Shown piece after piece: positions 32,026-40,557 of a stretch of 64,000 bases of DNA. The stretch lies in assembly GCA_036268875.1 (NCBI GenBank), contig DATATI010000041.1, forward strand, positions 1 through 64,000, given 5' to 3'. A program made the translations under genes and the position numbers. Origin of the DNA: Polyangia bacterium. Lineage in GTDB: Bacteria > Myxococcota_A > Polyangia > Fen-1088. The first letter of the stretch is position 1, and every line of letters starts with the position of its first letter. Below the pieces are notes generated by a model that was not told the DNA's origin, ran no database searches, and worked only from the letters and a program-made list of their open reading frames with translations.

Positions 32026-33639
32026 GTGGTGCTGAAAGAAGAAGAATTCTGCCGGTTGCTTGACGATGGCCTGGCCCAGGCGGCTCAGGTGCTGGCCGTG
32101 GGCACTGGCGAAAGCCAGCTTCACGCCGCCGCCGAGCACATCGCCCACGCGCTGGGTGCGGCCTCGGTGACGGTGCTGGCCTTGGTCTCCGACGCCGAGA
32201 GCGCGTACATCGTCGGCGACAGCGACGAGGCCGAGACCGGGCGCGTGCGGTTGCCGCTGGCGCAGTACCCGTACATCGGGCGCGCCCTGCAGACCGGCGA
32301 GGTCACCTTCAGCGGTGCCAGCTCGGGCAAACCGTTGATGGCCCATATCTCGGCAGTCTTCCCGATGATCGTCGGGCGCAAACCGCTTGGCGCGCTGCTG
32401 GTGCGTCTGCCGGGAGATTCGGCGATGAGCGTGCCGCCGATGATCATCAGCGCCGGCAAGATGGCCGCCGGCCTGGTGGCAATGGTCTTGAGAGGGGCGC
32501 GCGCCCTGGATCCCATCCGCGAACGGACGCGCAAGATCACGCTGCAGGATTTTCATGAAGAGCGCCGCGTGCGGGCCATCGAACGCTACCGCGCCTTCAT
32601 CGACAGCGCGTCGGACGCCATCGTGGTGGTCGACGCCGGCGGGCAGGTCCTGTACATCAACCGCGCCGCTCAGGAGATCACCGGGTACGCGCGCGACGGT
32701 CTGGTCGGACGCAGCTTGAAGCAGATCGTTCCCGACTCGTATCGCCCGCTGCTGGAAGAAGCCATCGCCCGCGCCGCCGCGTCCGAGCCGATCGACAACT
32801 TCGATCTCGAGCTGGTGACGACGTCGGGCGATCACATCGTTGTGTCGGTGGCGTCGATCGGCATCCTATCAGAGCACGAGGCGGCCATCTTCGCCTTCCG
32901 CGACGTCAGCCTGGCCCGCAAGCTGGAGAGCGAGCTGCGGCGGACCACGGAGTTTCTCGAGCGCATCTTGAACTCGACCGTGGACGGGATCATCGCCGCG
33001 GACATGCGCGGGCAGGTGCTGTTGTTCAATCAAGGCGCTGAACGCATCTGCGGCTATCGCACGGCCGAGGTGATCGGGCGGATCTCGGTCAAGGAGCTGT
33101 ATCCGGCGGGCGTGGCGCAAGAGGTGATGCGCCTGATCCGGTCGGCCGAACATGGCGGCGGCGGACGCCTTGAGCCGGTGCGCCGCGATCTTCTGAGCGC
33201 GTCCGGCGAAAGCGTGCCGGTGTCGATCTCGGCGGCGCTGGTCTTCGACGACGCCGGGCGCGAGATCGCCACCGTCGGCATCTTTTCTGATCTGCGCGAT
33301 CGCCTGGGCATGGAAGAGCGCCTGGCCCACGCTCAAGAGAAATTGGCCATATCGGAAAAGCAGGTGGTGGCCATCGAACTGGCGGGCGCCGCCGCCCACG
33401 AGCTGAACCAGCCGCTGACGTCGGTGATGGGCTACGCGCAGATGCTGATGCGCAAGCTGCCGGCGCAGGATCCGCACGTCCCGCTGGTCGACACCATCCT
33501 GAAGGAAGCAGAGCGCATGGCCAAGATCGTGCGCCAGCTGGGCAGCCTGACCCGGTACGAGACCAAATCGTATGTCGGCGGGGCGCAGATTCTGGATCTG
33601 GTGCGATCAACCCGCGAGGGCGATCCGCCGCCCAAATAG
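32026..33639 (+). CDS. Sensor kinase-like protein: GAF-PAS-PAS-HisKA, no ATPase domain
   Basis: 537 residues from a GTG seven bases after larC. A GAF-like N-terminus (about 1-165) is followed by PAS (185-300, 'FIDSASDAIVVVDAGGQVLY'), a second PAS (310-425, 'RILNSTVDGIIAADMRGQVL') and a HisKA helix pair with His458 in 'GAAAHELNQPLTSVMGYAQM'. The protein then stops 79 residues later, 'REGDPPPK'; there is no N-box, G1 or G2 motif. It can dimerise and carry the phospho-acceptor His but could not phosphorylate itself, so it may be phosphorylated by another kinase or act by dimer exchange. No other frame downstream continues the domain. It may be transcribed with larBC. Confidence 0.85.
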   Translation: MVLKEEEFCRLLDDGLAQAAQVLAVGTGESQLHAAAEHIAHALGAASVTVLALVSDAESAYIVGDSDEAETGRVRLPLAQYPYIGRALQTGEVTFSGASSGKPLMAHISAVFPMIVGRKPLGALLVRLPGDSAMSVPPMIISAGKMAAGLVAMVLRGARALDPIRERTRKITLQDFHEERRVRAIERYRAFIDSASDAIVVVDAGGQVLYINRAAQEITGYARDGLVGRSLKQIVPDSYRPLLEEAIARAAASEPIDNFDLELVTTSGDHIVVSVASIGILSEHEAAIFAFRDVSLARKLESELRRTTEFLERILNSTVDGIIAADMRGQVLLFNQGAERICGYRTAEVIGRISVKELYPAGVAQEVMRLIRSAEHGGGGRLEPVRRDLLSASGESVPVSISAALVFDDAGREIATVGIFSDLRDRLGMEERLAHAQEKLAISEKQVVAIELAGAAAHELNQPLTSVMGYAQMLMRKLPAQDPHVPLVDTILKEAERMAKIVRQLGSLTRYETKSYVGGAQILDLVRSTREGDPPPK

Positions 33640-33732
33640 TTTCAGCGGCGGTTCGGCTGACGACGCGCAGGAAAACTTTGCCGCCGGTGCCGGACCGGGT
33701 AGGGTGAAGGACCCGCAAGGAATCACCCACTG

Positions 33733-34029
33733 ATGAAACCCGAGCAGATCACTGAAGCCCTGGAACAGGCCGCCGCCCACCTCGGCATTCGCGTCCGCTA
33801 TGAAACCATGACCGGCGACACCGCCGGCGGGGGCGGGCTGTGCAAGGTGAAAGGTCAGTGGTGTGTCATCATCGACCGCAAGACCCCGCCATCGGATCGC
33901 GCCGCCGTGTTGGTCGAGGCGCTATCCACCTTCAACACCGACGATGTCTTCCTGCCGCCGCAAATCCGTGAGGCACTGGCCGCCAAACGAACCGCCTCCG
34001 AGCCGGATTCTCCAGCCGTCGAGCCGTAG
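33733..34029 (+). CDS. Small conserved protein of unknown function
   Basis: 98 residues from the ATG at 33733. The core 'AGGGGLCKVKGQWCVIIDRK' is followed by 'TPPSDRAAVLVEALSTFNTD' and 'DVFLPPQIREALAAK', which I recognise as a recurrent small protein of Myxococcota with no function. The two Cys (in LCK and WCV) are seven residues apart and could bind metal or form a disulfide. No signal peptide; cytoplasmic. It converges with the minus-strand gene after it. Confidence 0.65.
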   Translation: MKPEQITEALEQAAAHLGIRVRYETMTGDTAGGGGLCKVKGQWCVIIDRKTPPSDRAAVLVEALSTFNTDDVFLPPQIREALAAKRTASEPDSPAVEP

Positions 34030-34046
34030 CGCGCAGCTTCGCCGCG

Positions 34047-34454
34047 TTAGCTGTCGCGGGCGATTTCTCGCAGCTTCGCCGCCAGCATCGGATCGGTCTC
34101 GAGCGCGTCGCGCAGCGTTTCGCGCAGGCTGTCGCGCAGCGCGGTTGGCGCGGCGGCGCTCAGCTGTTGGTTGACGATGCGCTCAATCAGCTGGTCCATG
34201 GCCGCGGCCGGGGGCAGCGCGCCAGCGCGCAGGGCGGCGGCGATGTCGTGCGTGCCGACCACCCCGGGGGCGGGCGTGGCCGCCGCCTCCGTTTGCGCGA
34301 CGCCCGAGCCACTGGCCAGCCGTTCAGAACTTGTCGGGGGTCCCCCTTGTGGGCGTTCGATCCCAGCCTTTTCGCCGGTTTTCAGGGCGCCCTGGGCCTC
34401 CCCGAGATCACTGGGGAGGGCGCCTGGGCCCGAGCCTGGTCCGGTCACTTTCAT
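34047..34454 (-). CDS. Hypothetical protein with helical C-terminal domain
   Basis: 135 residues from the ATG at 34454. The first 60 residues are Gly/Pro/Ala-rich and probably disordered. The rest is helical: 'HDIAAALRAGALPPAAAMDQ', 'LIERIVNQQLSAAAPTALRD' and 'SLRETLRDALETDPMLAAKL'. I recall similar short proteins in myxobacteria but know no function. It converges with the 98-residue gene with an 17-bp gap. No membrane segment or metal motif. Confidence 0.55.
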   Translation of the reverse strand: MKVTGPGSGPGALPSDLGEAQGALKTGEKAGIERPQGGPPTSSERLASGSGVAQTEAAATPAPGVVGTHDIAAALRAGALPPAAAMDQLIERIVNQQLSAAAPTALRDSLRETLRDALETDPMLAAKLREIARDS

Positions 34455-34636
34455 CGCTACCAATTTACAATCCTAGCATGGGGGCCAAGGCCCGCGTTCA
34501 CCATGTGCCGCATGTTTTTCCTCTCGGGTCAGGTATCGGTCCGGGGGCGGCGTTGGTTGCCTGGTCGGTCGCGAATGAGGGGCGTTTTCGATAGAGCGAT
34601 TGACAAAGGCGGGGGCCTTCGGCCAGCGTGCCGCCT

Positions 34637-35137
34637 ATGTTGACCGCTTTGACCGACAAGCTGCGAGCGTTGGCCCATCAACAGATCGAAGGCCCGCGTC
34701 CGCCCGGCGAGCGGCCGGCCGTCAAACACCTGCGCAACCTGGCCAGCATCGCCAATGAATTGCTGGGCCGCCCGGTGTGCAGCCCCGAAGAGCTGGCGGA
34801 CCGGCGAGCGCCGCCCGCGCCACCGCCTACCGGCCCTGAGGCGCCCACCGCACCGCAAGCGCCGGTCGCGCCTCGCCAGGCGCCGGTGCTGGTGTACTTC
34901 GACGGCAAGGACCACCGCACCAAGTCCAAGGTTGAAGAGCTGCTGCGTGGCCGCTCCATCGCCTTCCGCGTTCTGGACGTCACCGACGACGAAGCCGAAA
35001 AATCGTGGGTCACCACCGCCGCCCACAGCGACGAATTTCCCATCGTCGTCGTCGCGGGTGCCCCCGTCGGCGGCCTGGCCGAGTTGACCCAGCTCGACCT
35101 CACCGGCGAGCTGGGTCGTCGCGTGTTTGGCAGTTAG
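34637..35137 (+). CDS. Glutaredoxin-fold protein lacking active-site cysteines
   Basis: 166 residues from the ATG at 34637. After a helical N-terminus ('HQQIEGPRPPGERPAVKHLR') and a Pro/Ala linker comes a short thioredoxin-like domain: 'PVLVYFDGKDHRTKSKVEEL', 'IAFRVLDVTDDEAEKSWVTT' and 'DEFPIVVVAGAPVGGLAELT'. The order strand-helix-strand and the conserved cis-Pro (E-F-P) and G-G (V-G-G) match glutaredoxin, but the place of C-P-x-C holds K-D-H-R and the only Cys is in the linker (PVCSPEE). It cannot be a normal oxidoreductase; binding or a structural role is likely. Cytoplasmic. Confidence 0.6.
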   Translation: MLTALTDKLRALAHQQIEGPRPPGERPAVKHLRNLASIANELLGRPVCSPEELADRRAPPAPPPTGPEAPTAPQAPVAPRQAPVLVYFDGKDHRTKSKVEELLRGRSIAFRVLDVTDDEAEKSWVTTAAHSDEFPIVVVAGAPVGGLAELTQLDLTGELGRRVFGS

Positions 35138-35186
35138 ATCGCTTTCAAGAGACTGCGCCCGCCGGCTTCGCGGACGCCGCAAGATC

Positions 35187-36734
35187 TTAAGGGCTGCACG
35201 CGCCCGTGGTCCCGGTGGGGATCCACCAGTTGCCGGACACGGCCAGCATCGACAGCAGCGTGATGCTGCCGCCGTAATAGTCGCCGCCGTTGGTGCCTTT
35301 CATGTACGTCCAGCCGCGATCCAGCCAGGTCTGGTGGGAGGCGTCGGTGACCCCGGCGGCGACCATCGGCGAGGTGAACGAGGGGTCACTGCCCCCGGCG
35401 TTGCTGTCGTCGCCGGTGGTGGGAAACGACGCCTTCATCGCCGACGGGGTGTCGTTGTATTTGGTGCGCGCCCAGGTGGCCATCTTGTTGTCGACGTCCA
35501 GCGAGCCGGCATACCCGAACTGCACAACTGCCACCGCTTGCCGCCACGGCACACGGCACGAGTTGTAGCCGAAGCAGTCATAGCAAGGCCCTTCGTCGCC
35601 GGTGCCGGTCTTCGATCCCACCGGCGGGTTGTCGACCACGAAATCGGGGACCAGGCCGGTGTCGGCATTGCGCACCTGCTTGAGAATGGCCACCGAGCCA
35701 GCGGCGACGTCCGACCAGGCGGCGTGGCCGGTGATGGCCGCGAAGGCCAGCATGTGATCGACCATGTAATCGGAAGGTCGGGTGAGGTCCGGCTTTGATT
35801 CAGGCGCCACCGAACCGAGGTGAGTGGGATCGCCGATGTTGAGGCGGGGGAAGAATTGCCCACTGCCGGTGGTGATGAACTTGTCTTCCATGCCCGCGAT
35901 GACCGACTTGGCGTCGACGAGGTAGTGATTGGTCGCCTCGTCACCCCACTGGTCGTAAGCGATCAGAAGCGAGTAGCCCATGTCCATGTCGCCGTCGGTG
36001 GCGGGCGGCTGCGCTTTGATCGTCGGATCGCCGTTGCCCGGCACCACCCACGACATGAGGCGCGGATCCGAGCTGGACGGAAACGCTTTTCGCACCCGGT
36101 TCAAGCTGTCGAAGACAGTCTTGGCATTGGGATCGTGGCCCGCCATCAACGCGGTTATCAGCATGGCGTAGCCGTGGCCTTCAGACTGCGAGACCTGTTT
36201 GACGTTCGCCGGCCAGCCGAAGATGTTCCCGGCGGCGCCGGCGGCGATGTAGTTTTCGCCGTTGACCGCGCCGGCGGTGAATTTTTTGATCAGGGTCTTC
36301 CAGACGTCGTAGTAGTGGCCGACGTCGGCGTCCATCGTTGCCTGGGCCACCGTCGGGTGAATGCAGGTTGCGCAGCCGGGGTAGCCGCTGTGCTGCGGGA
36401 ACGGGCGGCGCGGCTGTCCAGCAGCGGCGGTGGCCGTGCACGCGGTGGGCGCATCGTTCGGGCCTACCACCTTGTCGACGGACGCGTCGGTCGTCGCCGG
36501 GTGATCGACGGCGGCGTCGGTCTCGGCCACTCCACCGCCCGCCCCGCCGCTGGCCGTGACAGCGCCGCCCGAACCATCACCGCTGGTGCCGCCGCTGGCA
36601 CCGCCCGAGGCGCCGCCGTTCGTGGCGCCGCTGCCGCCCGCCGGCGTGCCGGCCGACGATCCGCAACCGGCCAGGCTCAGCGACACGCCGAACAGAATCG
36701 ATGCGATCGACGAAAAAATAGGCGAGCGCGACAT
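35187..36734 (-). CDS. Lipoprotein glycoside hydrolase, family 8
   Basis: 515 residues. The lipobox 'LSLAGC' (Cys24) is followed by a Gly/Ser/Thr linker to about residue 100, then the GH8 (alpha/alpha)6 domain. The general acid Glu185 lies in 'QVSQSEGHGYAMLITAL', and the catalytic base region is 'ATDGDMDMGYSLLIAYDQWG' with Asp247, Asp249 and Asp251. GH8 enzymes cleave beta-1,4 glucan, chitosan or xylan; the substrate is not read from sequence. Later blocks 'YNSCRVPWRQAVAVVQFG' and 'GGDYYGGSITLLSML' are also family-like. Placed on the cell surface it would degrade plant or microbial polysaccharide. Confidence 0.88.
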   Translation of the reverse strand: MSRSPIFSSIASILFGVSLSLAGCGSSAGTPAGGSGATNGGASGGASGGTSGDGSGGAVTASGGAGGGVAETDAAVDHPATTDASVDKVVGPNDAPTACTATAAAGQPRRPFPQHSGYPGCATCIHPTVAQATMDADVGHYYDVWKTLIKKFTAGAVNGENYIAAGAAGNIFGWPANVKQVSQSEGHGYAMLITALMAGHDPNAKTVFDSLNRVRKAFPSSSDPRLMSWVVPGNGDPTIKAQPPATDGDMDMGYSLLIAYDQWGDEATNHYLVDAKSVIAGMEDKFITTGSGQFFPRLNIGDPTHLGSVAPESKPDLTRPSDYMVDHMLAFAAITGHAAWSDVAAGSVAILKQVRNADTGLVPDFVVDNPPVGSKTGTGDEGPCYDCFGYNSCRVPWRQAVAVVQFGYAGSLDVDNKMATWARTKYNDTPSAMKASFPTTGDDSNAGGSDPSFTSPMVAAGVTDASHQTWLDRGWTYMKGTNGGDYYGGSITLLSMLAVSGNWWIPTGTTGACSP

Positions 36735-36851
36735 GGCGGCGCTCAGGATGCCGCCATCGCCGCCAACGGGGCAAGCCCGATTGACCGGGCCGGTCTGACC
36801 GGCCGCACTCTCATTACGGGCGGCCCGGGCAAGAGGGTGTAAACTTCGGCG

Positions 36852-37610
36852 GTGGGCTTCGTCCGCGGATTCATGGCGCCGTTTCGCGGCGGGTTGTTCA
36901 TCGCGCGGCAGCGCATGTGGCGGTACCTGTTCGTGCCGTTATTGCTGAACGTGGCACTGGCGGTGGGGACGCTGTGGGCCGCCGCGGTTTACTGGCATCA
37001 AGAGCTGGCCACGCATCTCCAATCGTCGCCGATTGTTGGTTGGATTTTGCTTGGCGCCATCACCTTGGTGGGCGGCGCGGTGCTGTTCATTGTTCTACAG
37101 CCGGTGCTGGGCGCGATCTTCAACGACCGCCTGAGCGAGAAGGTGGAGCACAAGATTCGCGGCGCCGCGCCGGTAGCGCCTTTCCTGGCGTCCACCGGCC
37201 AGGCGATCGTGCACGGTCTGTTGAAGCTGCTGCTGTATGGAATCGCCTTGCTGGTCGGGCTGACCCTCACCGCGCTGACCGGGGTGGGCAGCTTGATCGG
37301 CATCGGCCTCGGCGGGTTATTCTTGGCCTATGACGGCTTCGATTACCCGCTGTCGCGCCGGGGGAAAACCTTCGCCGGCAAGTGGAGCTACCTGGCGCGC
37401 CACCCGGCGCAGACGGTCGGCTTTGGCCTCGGCGCCACAGTGCTGTACTTGATTCCGCTGGCTTTCATCGTGGCGCCGCCATTCGCCGCAGCCGGAGCCA
37501 CGCTGGCGTTCCTGGACGCTGACGCCAAGGCGACGGCGAAAGCGGCCCGCAAGGCCGCGCGCTCGGCAGCGGTGGGCGGCGCCGGCAAGCAGGTGGCGGG
37601 AAGCTCCTAG
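36852..37610 (+). CDS. EI24-domain membrane protein (CysZ-like)
   Basis: 252 residues from a GTG. Four or more long hydrophobic segments and the EI24 start 'GFVRGFMAPFRGGLFIARQR' with 'YLFVPLLLNVALAVGTLWA' identify the family. Further matches are 'VLFIVLQPVLGAIFNDRLSE' and the 'FLAYDGFDYPLSRRGKTFAG' block that recurs before the final helices. E. coli CysZ, a distant relative, imports sulfate; other members are uncharacterised. The C-terminal 'AKATAKAARKAARSAA' tail is very basic and cytoplasmic. No operon partner; a separate promoter for the next gene follows. Confidence 0.8.
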   Translation: MGFVRGFMAPFRGGLFIARQRMWRYLFVPLLLNVALAVGTLWAAAVYWHQELATHLQSSPIVGWILLGAITLVGGAVLFIVLQPVLGAIFNDRLSEKVEHKIRGAAPVAPFLASTGQAIVHGLLKLLLYGIALLVGLTLTALTGVGSLIGIGLGGLFLAYDGFDYPLSRRGKTFAGKWSYLARHPAQTVGFGLGATVLYLIPLAFIVAPPFAAAGATLAFLDADAKATAKAARKAARSAAVGGAGKQVAGSS

Positions 37611-37640
37611 ACAGCGATCGTGAGCCGGCATACCTTCCAA

Positions 37641-37670
37641 TTGACATTTCAGCTGGTTAGGTCAGATAAA
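37641..37670 (+). promoter_or_regulatory. Sigma-70 promoter for the Ser/Thr kinase gene
   Basis: A consensus -35, TTGACA at 37641-37646, is followed 18 bp later by GATAAA at 37665-37670. The AT-rich patch is distinct in GC-rich DNA. Transcription from about 37677 would give a leader of about 60 nt before the TTG start at 37738. Confidence 0.55.
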
Positions 37671-37737
37671 TACCGGGCATTGCTTCCCCGAAATTCCCCA
37701 TGGTGAGTGGTCAGGTCGAAAAGAGGGTCGCGTCGCT

Positions 37738-40545
37738 TTGAAGAAGCCCATCCCATTCGGCAAGTACTACCTCCTCGAGCGGATCAACGTCGGAGGCATG
37801 GCCGAGGTCTTCAAGGCCAAGGCCTTCGGCGTGGAGGGCTTCGAGCGCATGCTGGCGGTCAAGCGCATCCTCCCGAACATCGCCGAGGACGAAGAGTTCA
37901 TCACGATGTTCATCGACGAGGCGAAGATCGCGGTGCAGCTGCAGCACGCGAACATCGCTCAAATTTTCGATCTCGGTAAGGTCGACGAGAGTTACTTCAT
38001 CGCGCTTGAGTACGTGAATGGGCGCGACCTGCGGTCAATCTTCGATCGGGCGCGGGCCAAGGGCGAGGTGATGCCCATTCGCCAGGCCTGTTACGTCGTC
38101 ATGCAGGTGTGCGAGGGCCTGGACTATGCCCACAACAAGCGCGACGGCCAGGGCCGCGAGCTGCACCTGGTCCACCGCGACATCTCGCCGCAGAACGTGC
38201 TGGTCGGATACGAAGGCGAGATCAAGCTGATCGACTTTGGTATCGCCAAGGCAGCTGGCAAGGCGTCCAAGACCCAGGCGGGAATCCTGAAGGGCAAGTT
38301 CGGCTATATGTCGCCCGAGCAGGTGCGCGGCCTGCCCATCGACCGGCGCAGCGACATCTTCTCGGTCGGGATCGTGCTTTACGAGATGCTGACCAACGAA
38401 AGGCTGTTCGTCGGTGAGAGCGACTTTTCCACCCTGGAGAAGGTCCGCAACGTCGAGATCATGCCGCCGTCGTCGTACAACCGGAACATCCCCGGCGAGC
38501 TGGAGCGCATCTCGCTGAAGGCGCTGGCCAAGGATCCGGAAGATCGCTATCAGAACGCCATCGATCTGCACGACGACCTGCAGGCATTTTTGTACACGGT
38601 GGGCGAGCTATATTCGCGCAAGGATCTGGCGGCTTGGATGAAGAAGATGTTCGCCACCGAGATCGAAGACGACAACGCGAAGATCGAGCAGTTTCGTCAA
38701 ATCGCCGCCCCGTCCAGCCGCAAGGACGCGGACGATAACTTCCTGGGCGCCGCTTCCGGCAACGGCGCCAAAAAGGTGAAGAAGAGCGTGCCCGATTCAC
38801 CGATGGGATGGGATGACGAAGAGCTGGACACCCAGATCTTCGACAAGGAACCAAGCGACGAGATAAAGACGCTGGAAACGGAAGACCTCTTTTACGAGGA
38901 CGACGACCGCACCGTCGCCAATCAACCGGCGCCGGATATTTTGCGGGCCGCCACCGCGCCCGATCTGGTGGCGACGCCGAAGCCGCGCCTGCTGGCCAAG
39001 CCAACGGCGGGCCACGGCAGTGGTCCTGCGCCTGGGTCTTCTACGGGTGGCGGTCGCGGGATACCGGGCCCCGGGGGATCGGGCTCGGGACCGGTGCCGG
39101 CGCCGCGGCCGGTGCGGGCCCCGGCTTCGCCGCGACAGACGCTGATGGGCATGCCGGCGCCCGGACTGCCCTCGCCGCTGTCTCGTCCGCCCGCGGACGG
39201 CGGTGGACTGCCGCCGCCCGGACACGGGGCGGCGCTGCGGCCGAAGACGCAGCCGTCGATGCCGGTATCGTCACACGTCCCGCCCGCCGGACCAGCCGCA
39301 CCGGCGCCGATGGCCTCCGGTTCGTCAGCGTCGCACCCGGCCTTCTCGTTCGAGAGTCCGGCGCCGTTCGGCAGCGGATCGTTCCTGACCGGCGGTCCGG
39401 AGAGAAACGCGCGCGGCGGAAAATACGCGGCGATGGTCTTCCTGGCCTTGCTGGTGATCGGCGGGACGGTCGCTTACTGGTACTACAGCAGCAACAAGCC
39501 GGGGCAGGTGCAGATCGCCACCGTGCCCTCCGACGCCACCGTGCTCATCGACAACGTCAAGGTCGCCGATCACTCGCCGGTGACGATCGAAAAGCCGCTG
39601 GGTCAATACACCTTGTCCGTCACCCACGACGGGTACGTGCGCAGCGATCAGAACATCGAGGTGAAGGCCGGCCAACCGGTGGCGCTGAACATCGCCCTTG
39701 AACCGTCGCCCGACACCGGGTTCGAACTGACCAGCGATCCGCCCGGAGGCATGGTCTGGCTGGACGGCGCGGTGATCAACGGCGCCAACGGACCGGCGCG
39801 CACCGACTTTCGCGCCTACCGCATTCCGCCCGGCCACCACGTCATCGAGATCAAGGGCGAGAGTCGTTTCAAGCCCTGGAAGCAGGACATCGAGATCGAG
39901 CCAGGATCGATCCGCAAGGTGCACGCCACGCTGGTGCAGGTGGGTGCCGGCGCCGGGAGCGCCGAGCGCGAACCCAGCAAGCCGGCGCCGAAACCCGAGC
40001 CGACGCCAGTGGTCGCCGCGGCGCCGGCGCCGATCGAGGCACCCCCGCCACCCCCACCGCGTCCGACGGTGGCAGTGAATACGCCGCCCCCGTCGCCGCC
40101 GTCTACCAGCAAGCCGCCGTCGACCGCATCTTCCGAGACCGGCGCCGGCACGGCGAGCAGCAGCGGCTCCAGCAATCGGTCGTCGTCGACGACGTCCCCC
40201 GGTTCGTCGCGGGCCGCCTCGACGCCCTCCGTGCCCGCCGTCGCCCGCCGCCGCCGCGACACCACCGACGACGACAGCACGCCCACCAGCAGCCCGAAGG
40301 GCATCTACGGCGAGAGCGGCGACTGTGTCATCACCGTCGGCTCGCGTCCGTGGTCGGAGGTCTGGATCGACGGCAAGAACACCACCAAGCACACGCCGAT
40401 CGCCGATCTGAAGGTTCCCTGCGGCCGGCACCGGCTGGGGTTCAAGCGTCCCGACCTGCAGATCGATCGCACGGAATCCATCACCGTTCGATCGGGCGAG
40501 AAGTTCAAGCAGGTCTACACGCTGACCAAAGAAGCCGATTTCTAG
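37738..40545 (+). CDS. Membrane Ser/Thr protein kinase with three PEGA domains
   Basis: 935 residues from a TTG that follows AGAGGG at a fitting distance. Kinase domain 6-275: 'YLLERINVGGMAEVFKAKAF' (Gly loop), 'ERMLAVKRILP' (Lys), 'HRDISPQNVLV' (catalytic loop) and 'LIDFGIAKA' (DFG), 'GYMSPEQVRG' (APE region as SPE). A long Pro/Ala/Gly linker follows, then a transmembrane helix at about 562-583 ('AAMVFLALLVIGGTVAYWYY'), and outside it two PEGA repeats ('VQIATVPSDATVLIDNVKVA', 'FELTSDPPGGMVWLDG') and a third at the C-terminus ('ITVGSRPWSEVWIDGKNTTK'). This is the usual myxobacterial receptor kinase layout, with the PEGA part in the periplasm. The signal is unknown. Confidence 0.93.
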   Translation: MKKPIPFGKYYLLERINVGGMAEVFKAKAFGVEGFERMLAVKRILPNIAEDEEFITMFIDEAKIAVQLQHANIAQIFDLGKVDESYFIALEYVNGRDLRSIFDRARAKGEVMPIRQACYVVMQVCEGLDYAHNKRDGQGRELHLVHRDISPQNVLVGYEGEIKLIDFGIAKAAGKASKTQAGILKGKFGYMSPEQVRGLPIDRRSDIFSVGIVLYEMLTNERLFVGESDFSTLEKVRNVEIMPPSSYNRNIPGELERISLKALAKDPEDRYQNAIDLHDDLQAFLYTVGELYSRKDLAAWMKKMFATEIEDDNAKIEQFRQIAAPSSRKDADDNFLGAASGNGAKKVKKSVPDSPMGWDDEELDTQIFDKEPSDEIKTLETEDLFYEDDDRTVANQPAPDILRAATAPDLVATPKPRLLAKPTAGHGSGPAPGSSTGGGRGIPGPGGSGSGPVPAPRPVRAPASPRQTLMGMPAPGLPSPLSRPPADGGGLPPPGHGAALRPKTQPSMPVSSHVPPAGPAAPAPMASGSSASHPAFSFESPAPFGSGSFLTGGPERNARGGKYAAMVFLALLVIGGTVAYWYYSSNKPGQVQIATVPSDATVLIDNVKVADHSPVTIEKPLGQYTLSVTHDGYVRSDQNIEVKAGQPVALNIALEPSPDTGFELTSDPPGGMVWLDGAVINGANGPARTDFRAYRIPPGHHVIEIKGESRFKPWKQDIEIEPGSIRKVHATLVQVGAGAGSAEREPSKPAPKPEPTPVVAAAPAPIEAPPPPPPRPTVAVNTPPPSPPSTSKPPSTASSETGAGTASSSGSSNRSSSTTSPGSSRAASTPSVPAVARRRRDTTDDDSTPTSSPKGIYGESGDCVITVGSRPWSEVWIDGKNTTKHTPIADLKVPCGRHRLGFKRPDLQIDRTESITVRSGEKFKQVYTLTKEADF

Positions 40546-40557
40546 AGAGGCCTGCTG

